A DNA stretch of 64,000 bases from Staphylococcus roterodami (GTDB lineage: Bacteria > Bacillota > Bacilli > Staphylococcales > Staphylococcaceae), in contig CP092781.1 in assembly GCA_022493055.1 (NCBI GenBank), positions 1,674,001-1,738,000 of the forward strand, written 5' to 3'. The notes beneath the pieces were generated by a model, which did no database searches, was not told the DNA's origin, and was given only the letters and a program-made list of their open reading frames with translations. How positions within the stretch are numbered: position 1 is the stretch's first letter; each line of letters starts with the position of its first letter. A program made the translations under genes and the position numbers. Below are positions 1-9,777 of the stretch, piece by piece.

Positions 1-439
1 CTTTACATTCATCTGCAAATTTTTCTAGCACGCGTTGTCCAATCTCCTTATGCGTAATGGCACGCCCTCTGAAACGAATAGATACTTTACATTTATCGCC
101 TTTTGCTAAGAACTTACGTCCGTTTTTTAACTTAGTTTGGAAGTCATGCTCCTCAATAGTTGGACTTAAACGAATTTCTTTAACATTGATAATTTTTTGT
201 TTCTTCTTCATTTCTTTTTCTTTTTTCTGTTGTTCGAATTTGAATTTACCGTAATCCATAATTCTCGCAACTGGTGGTTTAGCATTAGGTGCAACGACCA
301 CAAGGTCTAAATCTACACGTTCAGCCATTTCTAACGCTTCACGTTTTGATTTAACACCGATTTGTTCACCATCTTGACCGATTAAACGTAATTCTTTTGC
401 ACGAATTTTGTCATTGATTTGAGTTTGATCTTTTGCTAT
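1..439 (-). CDS. infC: Translation initiation factor IF-3 (C-terminal end beyond window)
   Basis: IF-3 binds the 30S subunit, keeps it apart from 50S and proofreads start-codon choice. The visible 146 codons carry the N-terminal domain ([20 protein letters not shown]) and the lysine-rich linker leading into the C-terminal domain; the 3' end lies outside the window. The start is unusual. The only well-spaced start is ATA at 439, six bases after a strong GGAGGTG Shine-Dalgarno. The upstream GTG at 448 lies inside that Shine-Dalgarno and is unlikely to be used, although databases often annotate it. Rare start codons are a known autoregulatory device of infC (AUU in E. coli and Bacillus). rpmI and rplT usually follow downstream. 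Confidence 0.93.
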   Translation of the reverse strand, partial: MAKDQTQINDKIRAKELRLIGQDGEQIGVKSKREALEMAERVDLDLVVVAPNAKPPVARIMDYGKFKFEQQKKEKEMKKKQKIINVKEIRLSPTIEEHDFQTKLKNGRKFLAKGDKCKVSIRFRGRAITHKEIGQRVLEKFADECK

Positions 440-477
440 GGTTGACACCTCCAAAATTTTTACGAAATTTGCACCAA

Positions 478-650
478 GCAAAAAGGAAGAACAGGTATAA
501 AATACCCGCTCTTCCTTATACACAGTTATGTGTAATGTGATTAACCTGCCAACTGCTTTATGCGTCGCTACAGGTGAGAAGCGGGTGCTTCTACTTGGTT
601 CGTTTCGTATTCAACGTTGTTAATCATATCAACAATTCACATTTAAGTCA
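478..650 (-). promoter_or_regulatory. infC leader with attenuator, L20-leader type
   Basis: A roughly 200-base untranslated leader precedes infC. It holds a strong hairpin (stem arms 483-497 and 503-517 on the plus strand) followed on the minus strand by a T run, which is a transcription attenuator. Upstream of it is a structured segment containing CACCCGCTTCTCACC on the minus strand. Leaders of this kind control infC-rpmI-rplT in Bacillota through ribosomal protein L20. Assignment to the L20-leader family is inferred from position and the hairpin; I could not run a covariance model. Confidence 0.6.
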
Positions 651-674
651 ACACTATAACTGTATTTTTTTATT

Positions 675-2168
675 TTATCCTTTTATTTCATCCATTGACA
701 CGTCTTGACGTAAATCTACTTGTTCAAGAGGAATTTTTTTCGTTTTATATCTCAATTTATGATAGATAAAGAATGCTAAAAATACAGGAATTCCCATATA
801 AGTAATCAAAAAGCGACTAAAATTAAAATCGCCTGTTTTAATAAAATCAACATCTTGACCAATTATTACAACAACGCATAATATACCAGCAAAAATCGGA
901 CCAAATGGGAATAATTTAGCTGTATATTTTAATTTTGATTTGTCGTAATTTTGTTTATCAAAAGCTCTTCTAAATCGATAATGACTTACAGCAATACCTA
1001 CCCAAGCAATAAAACCAGTCAAACCACTAGCTGCAACGATATATTCGTATGCACCTTTTGTAAGGCTTTGTAATACGAAAATAATCACTACAATAATTGC
1101 TGTTACTAGTAATGACATATATGGCACACCGTTTTTATTTGTTTTACCAAATGTTTCAAACGCTAATTTATCTTTACTCATTGAATAAAGCATTCGTGTT
1201 GAAGCATACATGCCTGAATTACCTGCTGATAACACAGACGTTAAAATTACTGCATTCATAAATGATGCTGCAAACGCAAATCCAGCATTTTTAAACACTA
1301 ATGTGAACGGAGACGTTGCTACATTATCACTGCCACCCATTAACGCACTGCTATCATATGGAATAAGCATACCGATAACAAAAATAGCTAAAATATAGAA
1401 TAACAATATTCTCCAGAATACTTGTTTAATTGCTTTAGGTACTGCGCGTTCGGGATTTTCCGATTCACCAGCAGTAATACCTATTAACTCTGTACCTTGG
1501 AATGAAAACCCGGCAATTAAGAATACACCTAAAATAGATAATAAACTTCCGCCTAGATTGCCACCAAGAATAGGACCTTCACCTTTATTAAATACTTCAA
1601 ATCCCACAAAGTGTCCGCCCATAATACCAACAATTGTCAGTAAACCGATAGCAATAAAGATGATTACAGTAACTACTTTAATTAATGCTAACCAATATTC
1701 ACTTTCACCATATACACGCACTGATAATGAATTCAGGCTAAAAATAATTACTAAGAATAAAGCACTCCATGCCCAAGCTGGTATAGCTTGCAAGGGTGTC
1801 CAATACTGAATAACTTGTGCTGCAATCGTTATATCAGCTGCAACTGTAACAACCCAGTTAAACCAATAATTCCAACCTAGTGCGAAACCTAATGATGGGT
1901 CTACAAACCTTGTAGCATAGGTACTAAACGAACCTGATACAGGTAAATAAGTAGCCATTTCTCCGAGTGAAGTCATTAAGAAAAACACCATTGCTCCGAT
2001 AATTGCGTAACCAATTAATGCACCAAGAGCACCTGCATCGTGAATTGCACCACCAGATGTTACAAACAATCCAGTACCAATACAACCTCCAATCGCAATC
2101 ATCGATATATGACGATCTTTTAACCCTCTTTTTACAGAATTGTGACTTTCATTTTGAACTTTTGACAT
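675..2168 (-). CDS. lysP: Lysine-specific APC-family permease LysP
   Basis: Amino-acid/proton symporter of the APC superfamily, 497 residues, about twelve predicted membrane helices. The N-terminus carries the family signature (RHISMIAIGGCIGTGLFVTSG, residues ~19-39). FSFQGTELIGITAGESENP in helix 6 is typical of the LysP branch. Shine-Dalgarno AAAGGGAG supports the ATG at 2168. The lysine assignment is strengthened by a lysine riboswitch directly upstream, so expression should fall when lysine is plentiful. It is a single-gene unit between infC and thrS. No clear terminator follows it before the infC leader begins. Confidence 0.92.
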   Translation of the reverse strand: MSKVQNESHNSVKRGLKDRHISMIAIGGCIGTGLFVTSGGAIHDAGALGALIGYAIIGAMVFFLMTSLGEMATYLPVSGSFSTYATRFVDPSLGFALGWNYWFNWVVTVAADITIAAQVIQYWTPLQAIPAWAWSALFLVIIFSLNSLSVRVYGESEYWLALIKVVTVIIFIAIGLLTIVGIMGGHFVGFEVFNKGEGPILGGNLGGSLLSILGVFLIAGFSFQGTELIGITAGESENPERAVPKAIKQVFWRILLFYILAIFVIGMLIPYDSSALMGGSDNVATSPFTLVFKNAGFAFAASFMNAVILTSVLSAGNSGMYASTRMLYSMSKDKLAFETFGKTNKNGVPYMSLLVTAIIVVIIFVLQSLTKGAYEYIVAASGLTGFIAWVGIAVSHYRFRRAFDKQNYDKSKLKYTAKLFPFGPIFAGILCVVVIIGQDVDFIKTGDFNFSRFLITYMGIPVFLAFFIYHKLRYKTKKIPLEQVDLRQDVSMDEIKG

Positions 2169-2262
2169 ATAAGCTCCCTTTCTATGTTTTAGAGGCCAAG
2201 AAATAAATTACCTTTAATTACTTTCATACCCACTTTAATTATCTTTCAAAGATATTCAAAGT

Positions 2263-2302
2263 AAAAAAGTGGTTACATACCTATAAGATATGCAACCACT
2301 TT
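2263..2302 (-). terminator. Riboswitch-controlled intrinsic terminator of lysP
   Basis: Perfect-looking hairpin (AAGTGGTTGCATA / TATGTAACCACTT on the minus strand) followed by TTTTTT, placed between the lysine aptamer and the lysP start. It is the off-state structure of the riboswitch expression platform. Confidence 0.85.
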
Positions 2303-2304
2303 GG

Positions 2305-2490
2305 CTATTATCTATATAAGGTAGCACATCACATTCAGTGACAGTACAGTTCCTATTCGAAAACTGTCCCAACAGATATAATTTATGGTTTATATCTATT
2401 TCGGCATCTTTACCTTTCACTTGTTCAACATATGTACCATAAATACTTCTGACAAGTTACTCTTTAAACATGCAACCTCTAACTCAATTT
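2305..2490 (-). promoter_or_regulatory. Lysine riboswitch (L box)
   Basis: The minus strand contains conserved lysine-aptamer elements in order: AGAGGTTGCA near 2480, AAGAGTA near 2460, GTGAAAGGTAAAGATGCCGAA around 2400-2420, and TTGGGACAGT...ACTGT near 2340-2370. It lies 140 bases upstream of a lysine-type permease and ends in an intrinsic terminator. By analogy with lysC and lysP leaders in Bacillota, lysine binding should favour termination. Confidence 0.88.
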
Positions 2491-2595
2491 AATATTTTAA
2501 CTATCTTGTAATATACAGGATTCACTTGATTTTATCAACCCTGTAAAACACGAATCATAATAACACCATTATTTTGTATCTAATAACCCGTTTAA

Positions 2596-4533
2596 TTATC
2601 TATGTTTTTTCAAACGAATTTCATCAACTAGATTCCAGATAAATTCGTCTTTTTCAACTGTCTCTTGGTCTTGTGAACCATATCGACGCACATTCACTTC
2701 ATTATTTTCCACTTCTTTATCACCAACTACAATTTGGTAAGGAATTTTTTGCATTTGAGCTTCTCTAATTTTATAACCCATTTTTTCATTGCGATCATCA
2801 ATATTCACTCGAACACCTTGAGATTTCAATTCATCTTGTAATTGACGTGCGTAATCATAATGTAAATCAACGTTAACTGGAATAATTTGTACCTGTTTTG
2901 GTGCTAACCAAGTTGGGAATGCTCCTTTTGTTTCTTCAGTTAAGAAAGCAACAAAACGTTCCATAGTAGAAACAACACCACGATGGATAACAACTGGACG
3001 ATGTTGTTCGCCGTCTTGACCAATATAAGTTAAGGCAAAACGTTCTGGTAATAAGAAATCAAGTTGCGCTGTTGATAATGTCTCTTCTTTACCCATTGCA
3101 GTTTTTACTTGAACGTCTAATTTTGGACCATAGAATGCCGCTTCACCAATTGCCTCTTCATATGATAAGCCCAGCTCGTCTGCTGCTTCTTTAAGCATAT
3201 TTTCAGCTTTATTCCACATATCATCATCGTCAAAGTACTTTTCTTTATCTTCAGGATCTCTGTAACTTAATCTAAAGCTATAATCTTCGAAACCGAAATC
3301 TTTATAAACATCGATAATCATGTTAACAACACGTTTAAATTCTTCTTTAATTTGATCTGGACGAACAAAAATATGTGAATCATTCAAAGTCATACCACGA
3401 ACACGTTGTAACCCTGAAACTGCACCACTCGCTTCGTATCTGTGCATAGTTCCTAACTCAGCGATACGAATTGGTAACTCACGATATGAATGCGGTTTAT
3501 TAGCATAAATCATCATATGATGTGGACAGTTCATTGGGCGTAACACCATTGATTCAGTTTCATCTAATTGCATTGTCGGGAACATATCTTCTTGATAGTG
3601 ATCCCAGTGACCTGATGTTTTATATAAATCAACATTTGCAAGAACTGGTGTATAAACGTGGTCGTAGCCCATGCTTACTTCTTTGTCAACAATGTATCGT
3701 TCGATTTCACGTCTAATTGTTGCTCCATTCGGCAACCATAATGGTAAACCAGCACCAACCAATTGGCTATTTGTGAATAATTCTAATTCTTTACCAATTT
3801 TACGGTGGTCACGTTCTTTACGTTCTTCTAACATTTTCAAGTGTTCTTTTAATTCTTTTTTATCAAAGAAAGCAGTACCGTAAATACGTTGTAACATTTT
3901 ATTGTTACTATCTCCGCGCCAATATGCCCCAGCAGTAGATAATAATTTAAATTCTTTAATTTTAGCTGTTGAAGGTACATGCACACCTCGGCATAAATCA
4001 GTAAAGTCACCTTGGCTATATAATGTCACATTTTCATCTTCAGGAATTGCATCAATTAATTCAAGCTTATATACATCATTGCTGAAAAAAGCCTTCGCTT
4101 CTTCTCTTGAAACGACTTTGCGTTCTATTTTAATGTTTTCATTAACAATTTGTTTCATTGTTTTTTCAATTTGTTCAAAATCATCAGACGAAATGTTTTG
4201 GTCGATATCGAAGTCATAGTAGAAACCACCATCAATTACTGGTCCAACTCCAAATTTAACATCACCATATAATCTTTTAATTGCATGCGCCATTAAATGT
4301 GCAGTCGAATGACGCAATACTTCTAGCGCTTCCTCACTACCAGGTGTCACAATTTCAATTGATCCATCTGATTCAAGCGGTTTAGTTAAATCTACTAGTT
4401 GACCATTGAATTTCCCAGCAACTGCTTTTTTACGTAATCCTGGGCTTATTGATTGAGCAATATCTTCTGTAGTTGTGCCTTTATCAAACGCCTTTAGATT
4501 ACCATCTGGAAATTGAATATTAATTTGTTCCAT
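2596..4533 (-). CDS. thrS: Threonyl-tRNA synthetase
   Basis: Charges tRNA-Thr with threonine; 645 residues, the usual full length. Domains in order: N-terminal TGS (1-62), editing/SAD domain with the [10 protein letters not shown] zinc-type motif near 76, class II catalytic core with motif 2 ([19 protein letters not shown], ~380) and motif 3 ([16 protein letters not shown]), and a C-terminal anticodon-binding domain (~540-645). Catalytic zinc ligands are visible as [12 protein letters not shown] (Cys) and later histidines. Start ATG 4533 has AGGAGGG upstream. A T-box leader precedes it, so expression should rise when uncharged tRNA-Thr accumulates. Confidence 0.97.
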   Translation of the reverse strand: MEQINIQFPDGNLKAFDKGTTTEDIAQSISPGLRKKAVAGKFNGQLVDLTKPLESDGSIEIVTPGSEEALEVLRHSTAHLMAHAIKRLYGDVKFGVGPVIDGGFYYDFDIDQNISSDDFEQIEKTMKQIVNENIKIERKVVSREEAKAFFSNDVYKLELIDAIPEDENVTLYSQGDFTDLCRGVHVPSTAKIKEFKLLSTAGAYWRGDSNNKMLQRIYGTAFFDKKELKEHLKMLEERKERDHRKIGKELELFTNSQLVGAGLPLWLPNGATIRREIERYIVDKEVSMGYDHVYTPVLANVDLYKTSGHWDHYQEDMFPTMQLDETESMVLRPMNCPHHMMIYANKPHSYRELPIRIAELGTMHRYEASGAVSGLQRVRGMTLNDSHIFVRPDQIKEEFKRVVNMIIDVYKDFGFEDYSFRLSYRDPEDKEKYFDDDDMWNKAENMLKEAADELGLSYEEAIGEAAFYGPKLDVQVKTAMGKEETLSTAQLDFLLPERFALTYIGQDGEQHRPVVIHRGVVSTMERFVAFLTEETKGAFPTWLAPKQVQIIPVNVDLHYDYARQLQDELKSQGVRVNIDDRNEKMGYKIREAQMQKIPYQIVVGDKEVENNEVNVRRYGSQDQETVEKDEFIWNLVDEIRLKKHR

Positions 4534-4678
4534 ATTAAACCCTCCTATGTGTGTTCTATATACTTTTATCTGACCTCGTTAAAAAATTGAACAACAATCA
4601 TTGTTCTTTCATTCAACCAATTAACAATAAACAGGAATCAAACGATACCAACTAACATTTATTTATAATTGAAAAACA

Positions 4679-4915
4679 AAAAATCCCGCCCCTATACAAG
4701 GGACGAGATCGTCGTGGTACCACCCTAGTTATTTAATACAAGTTATGTATTAAATATCTCTGCTTAAGATAACGGTCTTGAGCCGGGTATTCATTACAAA
4801 TACCAAAAATGAAGTAGTAATCATCTAATTTATTAACCATATTCTCATCAAGTAATGGCTTTCTGTGTAATATTGATTAGATTATCTTGTCTTCAATCAT
4901 TTAAACGATTTAGAT
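4679..4915 (-). promoter_or_regulatory. T-box leader of thrS
   Basis: The minus strand holds the T-box signature AGGGTGGTACCACG (plus coordinates 4713-4726) followed by a terminator hairpin ATCTCGTCCC / GGGGCGGGAT and TTTTT (about 4678-4707). About 190 bases of structured sequence lie upstream, as expected for stem I with the specifier loop. It leads straight into thrS, so the cognate tRNA should be tRNA-Thr. An ACT triplet is present in the stem I region, but I did not fold it to prove the specifier position. Confidence 0.9.
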
Positions 4916-4947
4916 TTGATTTTATTATACACCACTCATTTTAAATT

Positions 4948-5868
4948 TCAATTGTTTCTGAAATTTTCCCCTGATAAAAAGTATGGTGTAGACAAAGATT
5001 TGACACGTTCAATAATACGAGCAGCTTTAGTTTTTTCTTCGCCATCTCTTGTCATTGATAAGTGATGTTCCAACTCGCTATAATCAAAATTCGAACTAAA
5101 AAATGTAGGTAATTCATGGACCATACGATAATGTAACAACGGTCCAATTACTTCATCCCTTACCCACGGCGTTACTTCCTCTGCACCTATATCGTCAAGC
5201 ATTAGAATATTAGCTTCTCTTACACGATGTAATTTCTTCTCGAAAGAACCATCCTTAAAGCCACCCTTTAAAGTTCTAATAAACTCAGGCAAATATATAA
5301 TTGTAGAGCGCACTTTTTTTGATTTGAGTTGATTTGCTATCGCACCTAAAATAAAAGATTTTCCTGTACCAAACGGCCCATATAAATATAATCCTTTAAC
5401 CGTATCTCCATTAGTAATTGCTGTGCAAATTTCATCAGCTGCCATTGCTACATCTAATCTATCTCGATTGTTCATATATATGTCTTTTAGTTTTGCATTT
5501 AAAGTATCTCGTTGCATATGATGAGATGTAATTAACTCTGCTTCAAAACGTTCTTCGTCATATTTAATTTTACACGGACATTGCAAATAGCGAATTTTGA
5601 TACGATTGTTATCAACGTATAACTCTGGAACATGACCTTTTACGAAATTAGGACAATCTGCAAATTTATGACCATCATAATGTTTTTGTTGATCTTTATA
5701 TTCTTGTAAAACATTCAAATCTTCATCAATCATTGTATTTGTTAATTCAGACTGATGTTCTTGTAAAAACTGTTTAACATCTGGGTCATTGATGACTTCG
5801 TTTTTTATTTTTTTAATTCTTTTTTCAAAATCATTAGATGTTCCCATTATATTTTTAAATTGCTTCAT
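4948..5868 (-). CDS. dnaI: Primosomal protein DnaI, helicase loader
   Basis: AAA+ ATPase that loads the replicative helicase with DnaB and DnaD. 306 residues. The N-terminal helicase-binding domain has a Cys cluster (CPNF...CPCK), followed by Walker A (LYGPFGTGKS), Walker B (ILMLDDIGAEE) and a sensor region. I chose ATG 5868, which has GGAGGAGG ten bases upstream; a longer reading from 5889 would start inside that Shine-Dalgarno. The start overlaps the dnaB stop by one base (TAATG), which indicates translational coupling. Confidence 0.94.
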   Translation of the reverse strand: MKQFKNIMGTSNDFEKRIKKIKNEVINDPDVKQFLQEHQSELTNTMIDEDLNVLQEYKDQQKHYDGHKFADCPNFVKGHVPELYVDNNRIKIRYLQCPCKIKYDEERFEAELITSHHMQRDTLNAKLKDIYMNNRDRLDVAMAADEICTAITNGDTVKGLYLYGPFGTGKSFILGAIANQLKSKKVRSTIIYLPEFIRTLKGGFKDGSFEKKLHRVREANILMLDDIGAEEVTPWVRDEVIGPLLHYRMVHELPTFFSSNFDYSELEHHLSMTRDGEEKTKAARIIERVKSLSTPYFLSGENFRNN

Positions 5869-7271
5869 TATTGACTGTCCTCCTCCCATTTTTTAGATAA
5901 TTTATCTAAAAATGCTTGTCGATCTTGTTCTAATTGTTGGTCATCTGAACTATTATGCTTTGTTGGATGATTATTATCTGGATTATCTCTGTTCTCCAAC
6001 CATTTCGGCGTCTTTTCTTTTGATATACGTTTACGTTGTCCAGAATATGTACCACGCTTTTGATAATTAGCACTTGACGGTTCACTCTTAGGTTGGTTTA
6101 CTTTTTTAGCATATTCATACGCCTCTTTAGCTGTCTTTATCCCTTTTTTCTTCCAATTCGATGCAATTTCAAAAATATATGCCTTAGGTAGTTTCATATC
6201 TTCTTTTAGCATAACAAATTGCAACAAAATATTTATAACACCAAACGACATTTTTTCACGTTCGATTAACTCTTCAATCATTGTCTTTTGCGAAACAGTT
6301 GGCTCTGATTCTGACCACGACGACAACATGTCAATCGGACTCGTTTGTTCTAATAAATCAAACCACTCATCACTTTGTGGAGCCAGATTTAATTCGTTCG
6401 ATTCACCTTTCTCAGGTAATGATGAAGTTGACGATTTTACTTGTAATTTAGGCATTTGATTATCATGTTCAATTAAGTAATATGAACGCGCTTGTTTTCG
6501 CATTTCTTCGAATGATAGTTGTTGCCCGCTAGTGATTGAATTTAAAATTACATGTTTCATACCATCTGGCGTCAAACCATATAATGTAGCAAGCTGTGTA
6601 ATTAAGCGTTTTGCATCTTTTGTCACTATTTCTTGACTAATAAAATGCTTATTTAACATTTGTCTCAACATTTCAAAATCAAAAGATTCATTTGTTAAAT
6701 CTATACCTTGATATGACTGATTAATAGGAATGTCACTCGTATCAATATCAACTTTCGTTGAAGGAACTTTAAACACCTCAGTAAACTGTCTTGTTGTTTG
6801 TTTATAATCTGTTAAGTCGACGTCTTTATACTCAAAATATTTTTTTAATTCCTGAAATCGACGATGTTCTACTTCACTATATAAAAAGATTGACAACATT
6901 GGATCATTAAAGAATAAATGTGCTGTAGGCGGTTGAATCAGCTGATAAACAAATTGAGTTTCTTGCTCATCATGTTTAACATATGTCTTGATTAAACCAA
7001 TCGCTTCTAGCAAATCCATTTGCTGTCTAAACTCTAGTAAATTAATTTTAAGTTCATTCATAAATATATAGTGCGATAATATCGAAGTTGTATTTCGATT
7101 CTTTTCAACAAACTGAGTCATAAAATGATATAAACCTACTGCTTGTGTACCGATTAAAGGTGTATATAATCGATTTAAAACTTCTAAATGATTTGTATTA
7201 AAATCAAAGTGTTGCATAACTTGAAATTGATCCTTTGGTCTTAAGCCAAATTCAAAGGCTTGTCGTCCCAT
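5868..7271 (-). CDS. dnaB: Replication initiation and membrane attachment protein DnaB
   Basis: Gram-positive DnaB (not the helicase) works with DnaD and DnaI in primosome assembly at oriC and at stalled forks. 467 residues, the normal length. It has an N-terminal winged-helix part, and near residues 345-385 the DnaB/DnaD C-terminal module with the YxxxIAxxW-type motif (AYIFEIASNWKKKGI). The last 75 residues are charged and low in complexity. It begins immediately after the nrdR stop (TAA then ATG) and runs into dnaI, so nrdR-dnaB-dnaI is one operon. Confidence 0.93.
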   Translation of the reverse strand: MGRQAFEFGLRPKDQFQVMQHFDFNTNHLEVLNRLYTPLIGTQAVGLYHFMTQFVEKNRNTTSILSHYIFMNELKINLLEFRQQMDLLEAIGLIKTYVKHDEQETQFVYQLIQPPTAHLFFNDPMLSIFLYSEVEHRRFQELKKYFEYKDVDLTDYKQTTRQFTEVFKVPSTKVDIDTSDIPINQSYQGIDLTNESFDFEMLRQMLNKHFISQEIVTKDAKRLITQLATLYGLTPDGMKHVILNSITSGQQLSFEEMRKQARSYYLIEHDNQMPKLQVKSSTSSLPEKGESNELNLAPQSDEWFDLLEQTSPIDMLSSWSESEPTVSQKTMIEELIEREKMSFGVINILLQFVMLKEDMKLPKAYIFEIASNWKKKGIKTAKEAYEYAKKVNQPKSEPSSANYQKRGTYSGQRKRISKEKTPKWLENRDNPDNNHPTKHNSSDDQQLEQDRQAFLDKLSKKWEEDSQ

Positions 7272-7742
7272 TTATGCATCACTCCGTTTATTTTCACTTA
7301 AAATCCCTTGCATTGATGCCAATAATTGGTCAACATCTTTAAACTCTTTGTAAACAGATGCAAATCTCACATAAGAGACTTGATCAACATGCATCAATAA
7401 ATTCATCACATGCTCACCTATATCTCGTGAAGATACTTCTGTATGACCTTCATCTCTTAATTGCCATTCAACTTTATTAGTAATATCTTCAAGTTGTTGA
7501 TATCTAACTGGACGCTTTTCACATGAACGTACAAGTCCATTAAGTATTTTTTCTCTTGAAAATTGCTCTCTTGTGCCATCTTTTTTCACAACAATAAGCT
7601 GACTGACTTCGATATGTTCAAATGTAGTGAAACGTGTTCCACAATTTTCACATTCTCTTCGTCTACGAATGGCATTTAATTCATCGGCATGCCTTGAATC
7701 TACGACTTTAGATTGTGTAGAATTACATTTCGGGCATTTCAT
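7272..7742 (-). CDS. nrdR: Transcriptional repressor NrdR
   Basis: Zinc-ribbon/ATP-cone repressor of ribonucleotide reductase operons that senses dATP/ATP. 156 residues. Zinc ligands are Cys3, Cys6, Cys31 and Cys34; the ATP-cone spans about 49-139 ([19 protein letters not shown]). I chose ATG 7742, with AGAGGGTG upstream; an upstream ATG at 7775 is possible but has no better ribosome site. The link with dnaB and dnaI ties nucleotide supply to replication initiation, an arrangement common in Bacillota. Confidence 0.95.
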
Positions 7743-7903
7743 TACATCACCCTCTTTATTTTGATTATGACTCATTATACTATAAATCCATAGATGAAAA
7801 AAGAATCCCTCAATTTATTATTTTGTTCTAAAAAATGAACTAAAAAGAAAATGCGCTCCATTATTTAGAAAAGCAAAATGATTGATAATTAGTTCAACAA
7901 TAC

Positions 7904-7935
7904 AAAAAACCTAACTCCGATATCAGAGCTAGGTT
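7904..7935 (-). terminator. gapB intrinsic terminator
   Basis: Minus-strand hairpin AACCTAGCTC TGATAT CGGAGTTAGGTT followed by TTTTTTG, 18 bases after the gapB stop. It separates gapB from nrdR. Confidence 0.85.
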
Positions 7936-7952
7936 AAATTTTAAAAATTATT

Positions 7953-8978
7953 TTAACTTGCACTTACTGTTGTCTTTGATTTTAAAAGTTCACCAAGTTG
8001 TTCTGCTACATCTACAACTCTATTTGAATACCCCCATTCGTTGTCATACCATGCGATGACTTTCACTTTATTACCATCAATAACCATTGTTGATTGAGCA
8101 TCAATAATAGCCGAATGTGGATTTGTATTAAAATCTACTGACACAAGCGGTTGGTGTTCAACTTCGATAATACCTTCAAGCTCAGCATTTTCAAAAGCTT
8201 GATTTACTTCATCAGCAGTTACTTCTTTTTCTAAATCAACGACTAAATCAACTAATGATACATTTTTTGTTGGAACACGTAGTGCCATACCATGCAATTT
8301 ACCTTCTAATTCTGGCAACACTTCTTTTAACGCTTTCGCTGCACCAGTTGATGTAGGAATAATACTTTCATTACAAGAACGCGCGCGTCTTAAATCTTTA
8401 TGTGGATTATCAATATTTTTTTGGTCATTTGTTATCGCATGAACTGTAGTCATTAATCCATTAATAATGCCAAATTGATCATTTAAAACTTTAGCCACAG
8501 GTCCAATACAGTTTGTAGTGCATGACGCGTTACTAAAAATATCAAATTCCTCTATATCTAATTGATGATCATTAACACCTTTTACAACCATTTGAACATG
8601 GCCACCTTTCGAAGGCCCAGTTAATAATACTTTCTTAGCACCAGCTTTAATATGCGCTATAGCTTTATCTCCATGGTTAAATTTACCAGTAGCGTCTATA
8701 GCAATATCAATATCCAATTCTTTCCAAGGCAAGTTTTCAGGATTTCTATCAGCAACTAATTTAATTTGATGGTCACCAACTTGTAAACCATTTTCGATTG
8801 GTTCGACTATTAAATCATACTTACCATGTGTAGTATCATAATTGATTAAATGTGCAATCGTTTCGGGCGGATAACTAGCATTAATTGCTACTACATTAAG
8901 ATTTTTATTTTGTAATGCAATACGTAATACCATTCTTCCAATTCTACCCATACCATTAATTGCAATATTCGTTGACAT
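7953..8978 (-). CDS. gapB: Glyceraldehyde-3-phosphate dehydrogenase 2 (gluconeogenic GapB)
   Basis: Converts 1,3-bisphosphoglycerate to glyceraldehyde 3-phosphate in gluconeogenesis, probably with NADP(H) preference as in other GapB proteins. 341 residues. Rossmann N-terminus INGMGRIGRMVLR; catalytic Cys in SNASCTTNC near residue 150; C-terminal WYDNEWGYSNRVVD. Start ATG 8978 has AGGGG eight bases upstream. The promoter is overlaid by a cre box, so CcpA should shut the gene off on glucose, fitting a gluconeogenic role. It is monocistronic, bounded by terminators on both sides. Confidence 0.94.
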   Translation of the reverse strand: MSTNIAINGMGRIGRMVLRIALQNKNLNVVAINASYPPETIAHLINYDTTHGKYDLIVEPIENGLQVGDHQIKLVADRNPENLPWKELDIDIAIDATGKFNHGDKAIAHIKAGAKKVLLTGPSKGGHVQMVVKGVNDHQLDIEEFDIFSNASCTTNCIGPVAKVLNDQFGIINGLMTTVHAITNDQKNIDNPHKDLRRARSCNESIIPTSTGAAKALKEVLPELEGKLHGMALRVPTKNVSLVDLVVDLEKEVTADEVNQAFENAELEGIIEVEHQPLVSVDFNTNPHSAIIDAQSTMVIDGNKVKVIAWYDNEWGYSNRVVDVAEQLGELLKSKTTVSAS

Positions 8979-9021
8979 TAAAAGCACCCCTTGATTTTTA
9001 TGTGTTATACTTTATGGAATT

Positions 9022-9059
9022 AGTATAGCATATTATATGAAATTTGAAAGCGTTTTCCA
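9022..9059 (-). promoter_or_regulatory. gapB promoter with overlapping cre box
   Basis: Minus strand -35 TTTCAA (9044-9049), 16-base spacer, -10 TATACT (9022-9027). The sequence TTGAAAGCGTTTTCCA at 9044-9059 matches the CcpA cre consensus at all but its last position and covers the -35, the geometry expected for direct repression. CcpA repression of gapB is established in related species; its use here is inferred. Confidence 0.72.
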
Positions 9060-9080
9060 AAAAATCGTTTATATTTTTAT

Positions 9081-9132
9081 AAAAAAAGTCATTACTAAAG
9101 TACGCGACAAATTGTACTTCAAGTAATGACTT
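9081..9132 (-). terminator. Terminator of the polA-mutM-coaE operon
   Basis: Arms AAGTCATTACT and AGTAATGACTT with an inner GAAGTAC/GTACTTT pairing, followed on the minus strand by TTTTTTT, ten bases after the coaE stop. Confidence 0.85.
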
Positions 9133-9141
9133 CTATAAATA

Positions 9142-9762
9142 TTATTCTTCTCCATAGTTTGGCTTTTCAATATATCCTTCTTCTTCTAACAATCTTTCAA
9201 GGTTTTGTTTCAACTCTAACTTATCTCCAAGATTATCAATAACATGATCAGCCATTCTACTTTTCTTATCAATAGAAATTTGACTATATACACGCGCTTT
9301 TGCGTCTTCTAATGATAAATCGTTACGTTGCATTAATCTATCCATTTGAATACTTTCAGATGTATAAACAACCCACACTTCATCAACAGTGTTTTCTAAT
9401 TCATTTTCATATAACAACGGAATATCCATAATCACATTATAACCTTGATTTAAATATTCATTCTTTTCATCTTCCATAATTTCTCGAACAATTGGATGAA
9501 CAATAGCATTTAACTCTAAACGTTTTTCTGGTTGATTAAATATTAAATCTCCCATATATTGTCTATCCATTTCGCCATTTTCATCAATTGCTTCTTCACC
9601 AAAGGTTTCACGTACTTGAGCTAAACCTTTACTTCCTTTTTCAACAGCTTTTCTCGCTGCTTTATCAGCATCCACTACTTTAAATCCAAAGACCGTTAAT
9701 AGTTCTGATACTGTTGATTTCCCTGAGGCAATCCCGCCCGTAAGACCAATAACTTTCGGCAT
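9142..9762 (-). CDS. coaE: Dephospho-CoA kinase
   Basis: Last step of coenzyme A synthesis: phosphorylates the 3'-hydroxyl of dephospho-CoA with ATP. 206 residues. P-loop GGIASGKST at 9-17, substrate-binding VDADKAAR near 32 and the lid region [12 protein letters not shown] near 145. It lies 15 bases after mutM and ends the polA-mutM-coaE operon. Confidence 0.96.
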   Translation of the reverse strand: MPKVIGLTGGIASGKSTVSELLTVFGFKVVDADKAARKAVEKGSKGLAQVRETFGEEAIDENGEMDRQYMGDLIFNQPEKRLELNAIVHPIVREIMEDEKNEYLNQGYNVIMDIPLLYENELENTVDEVWVVYTSESIQMDRLMQRNDLSLEDAKARVYSQISIDKKSRMADHVIDNLGDKLELKQNLERLLEEEGYIEKPNYGEE

Positions 9763-9777
9763 AATCTCACTCTTTCT

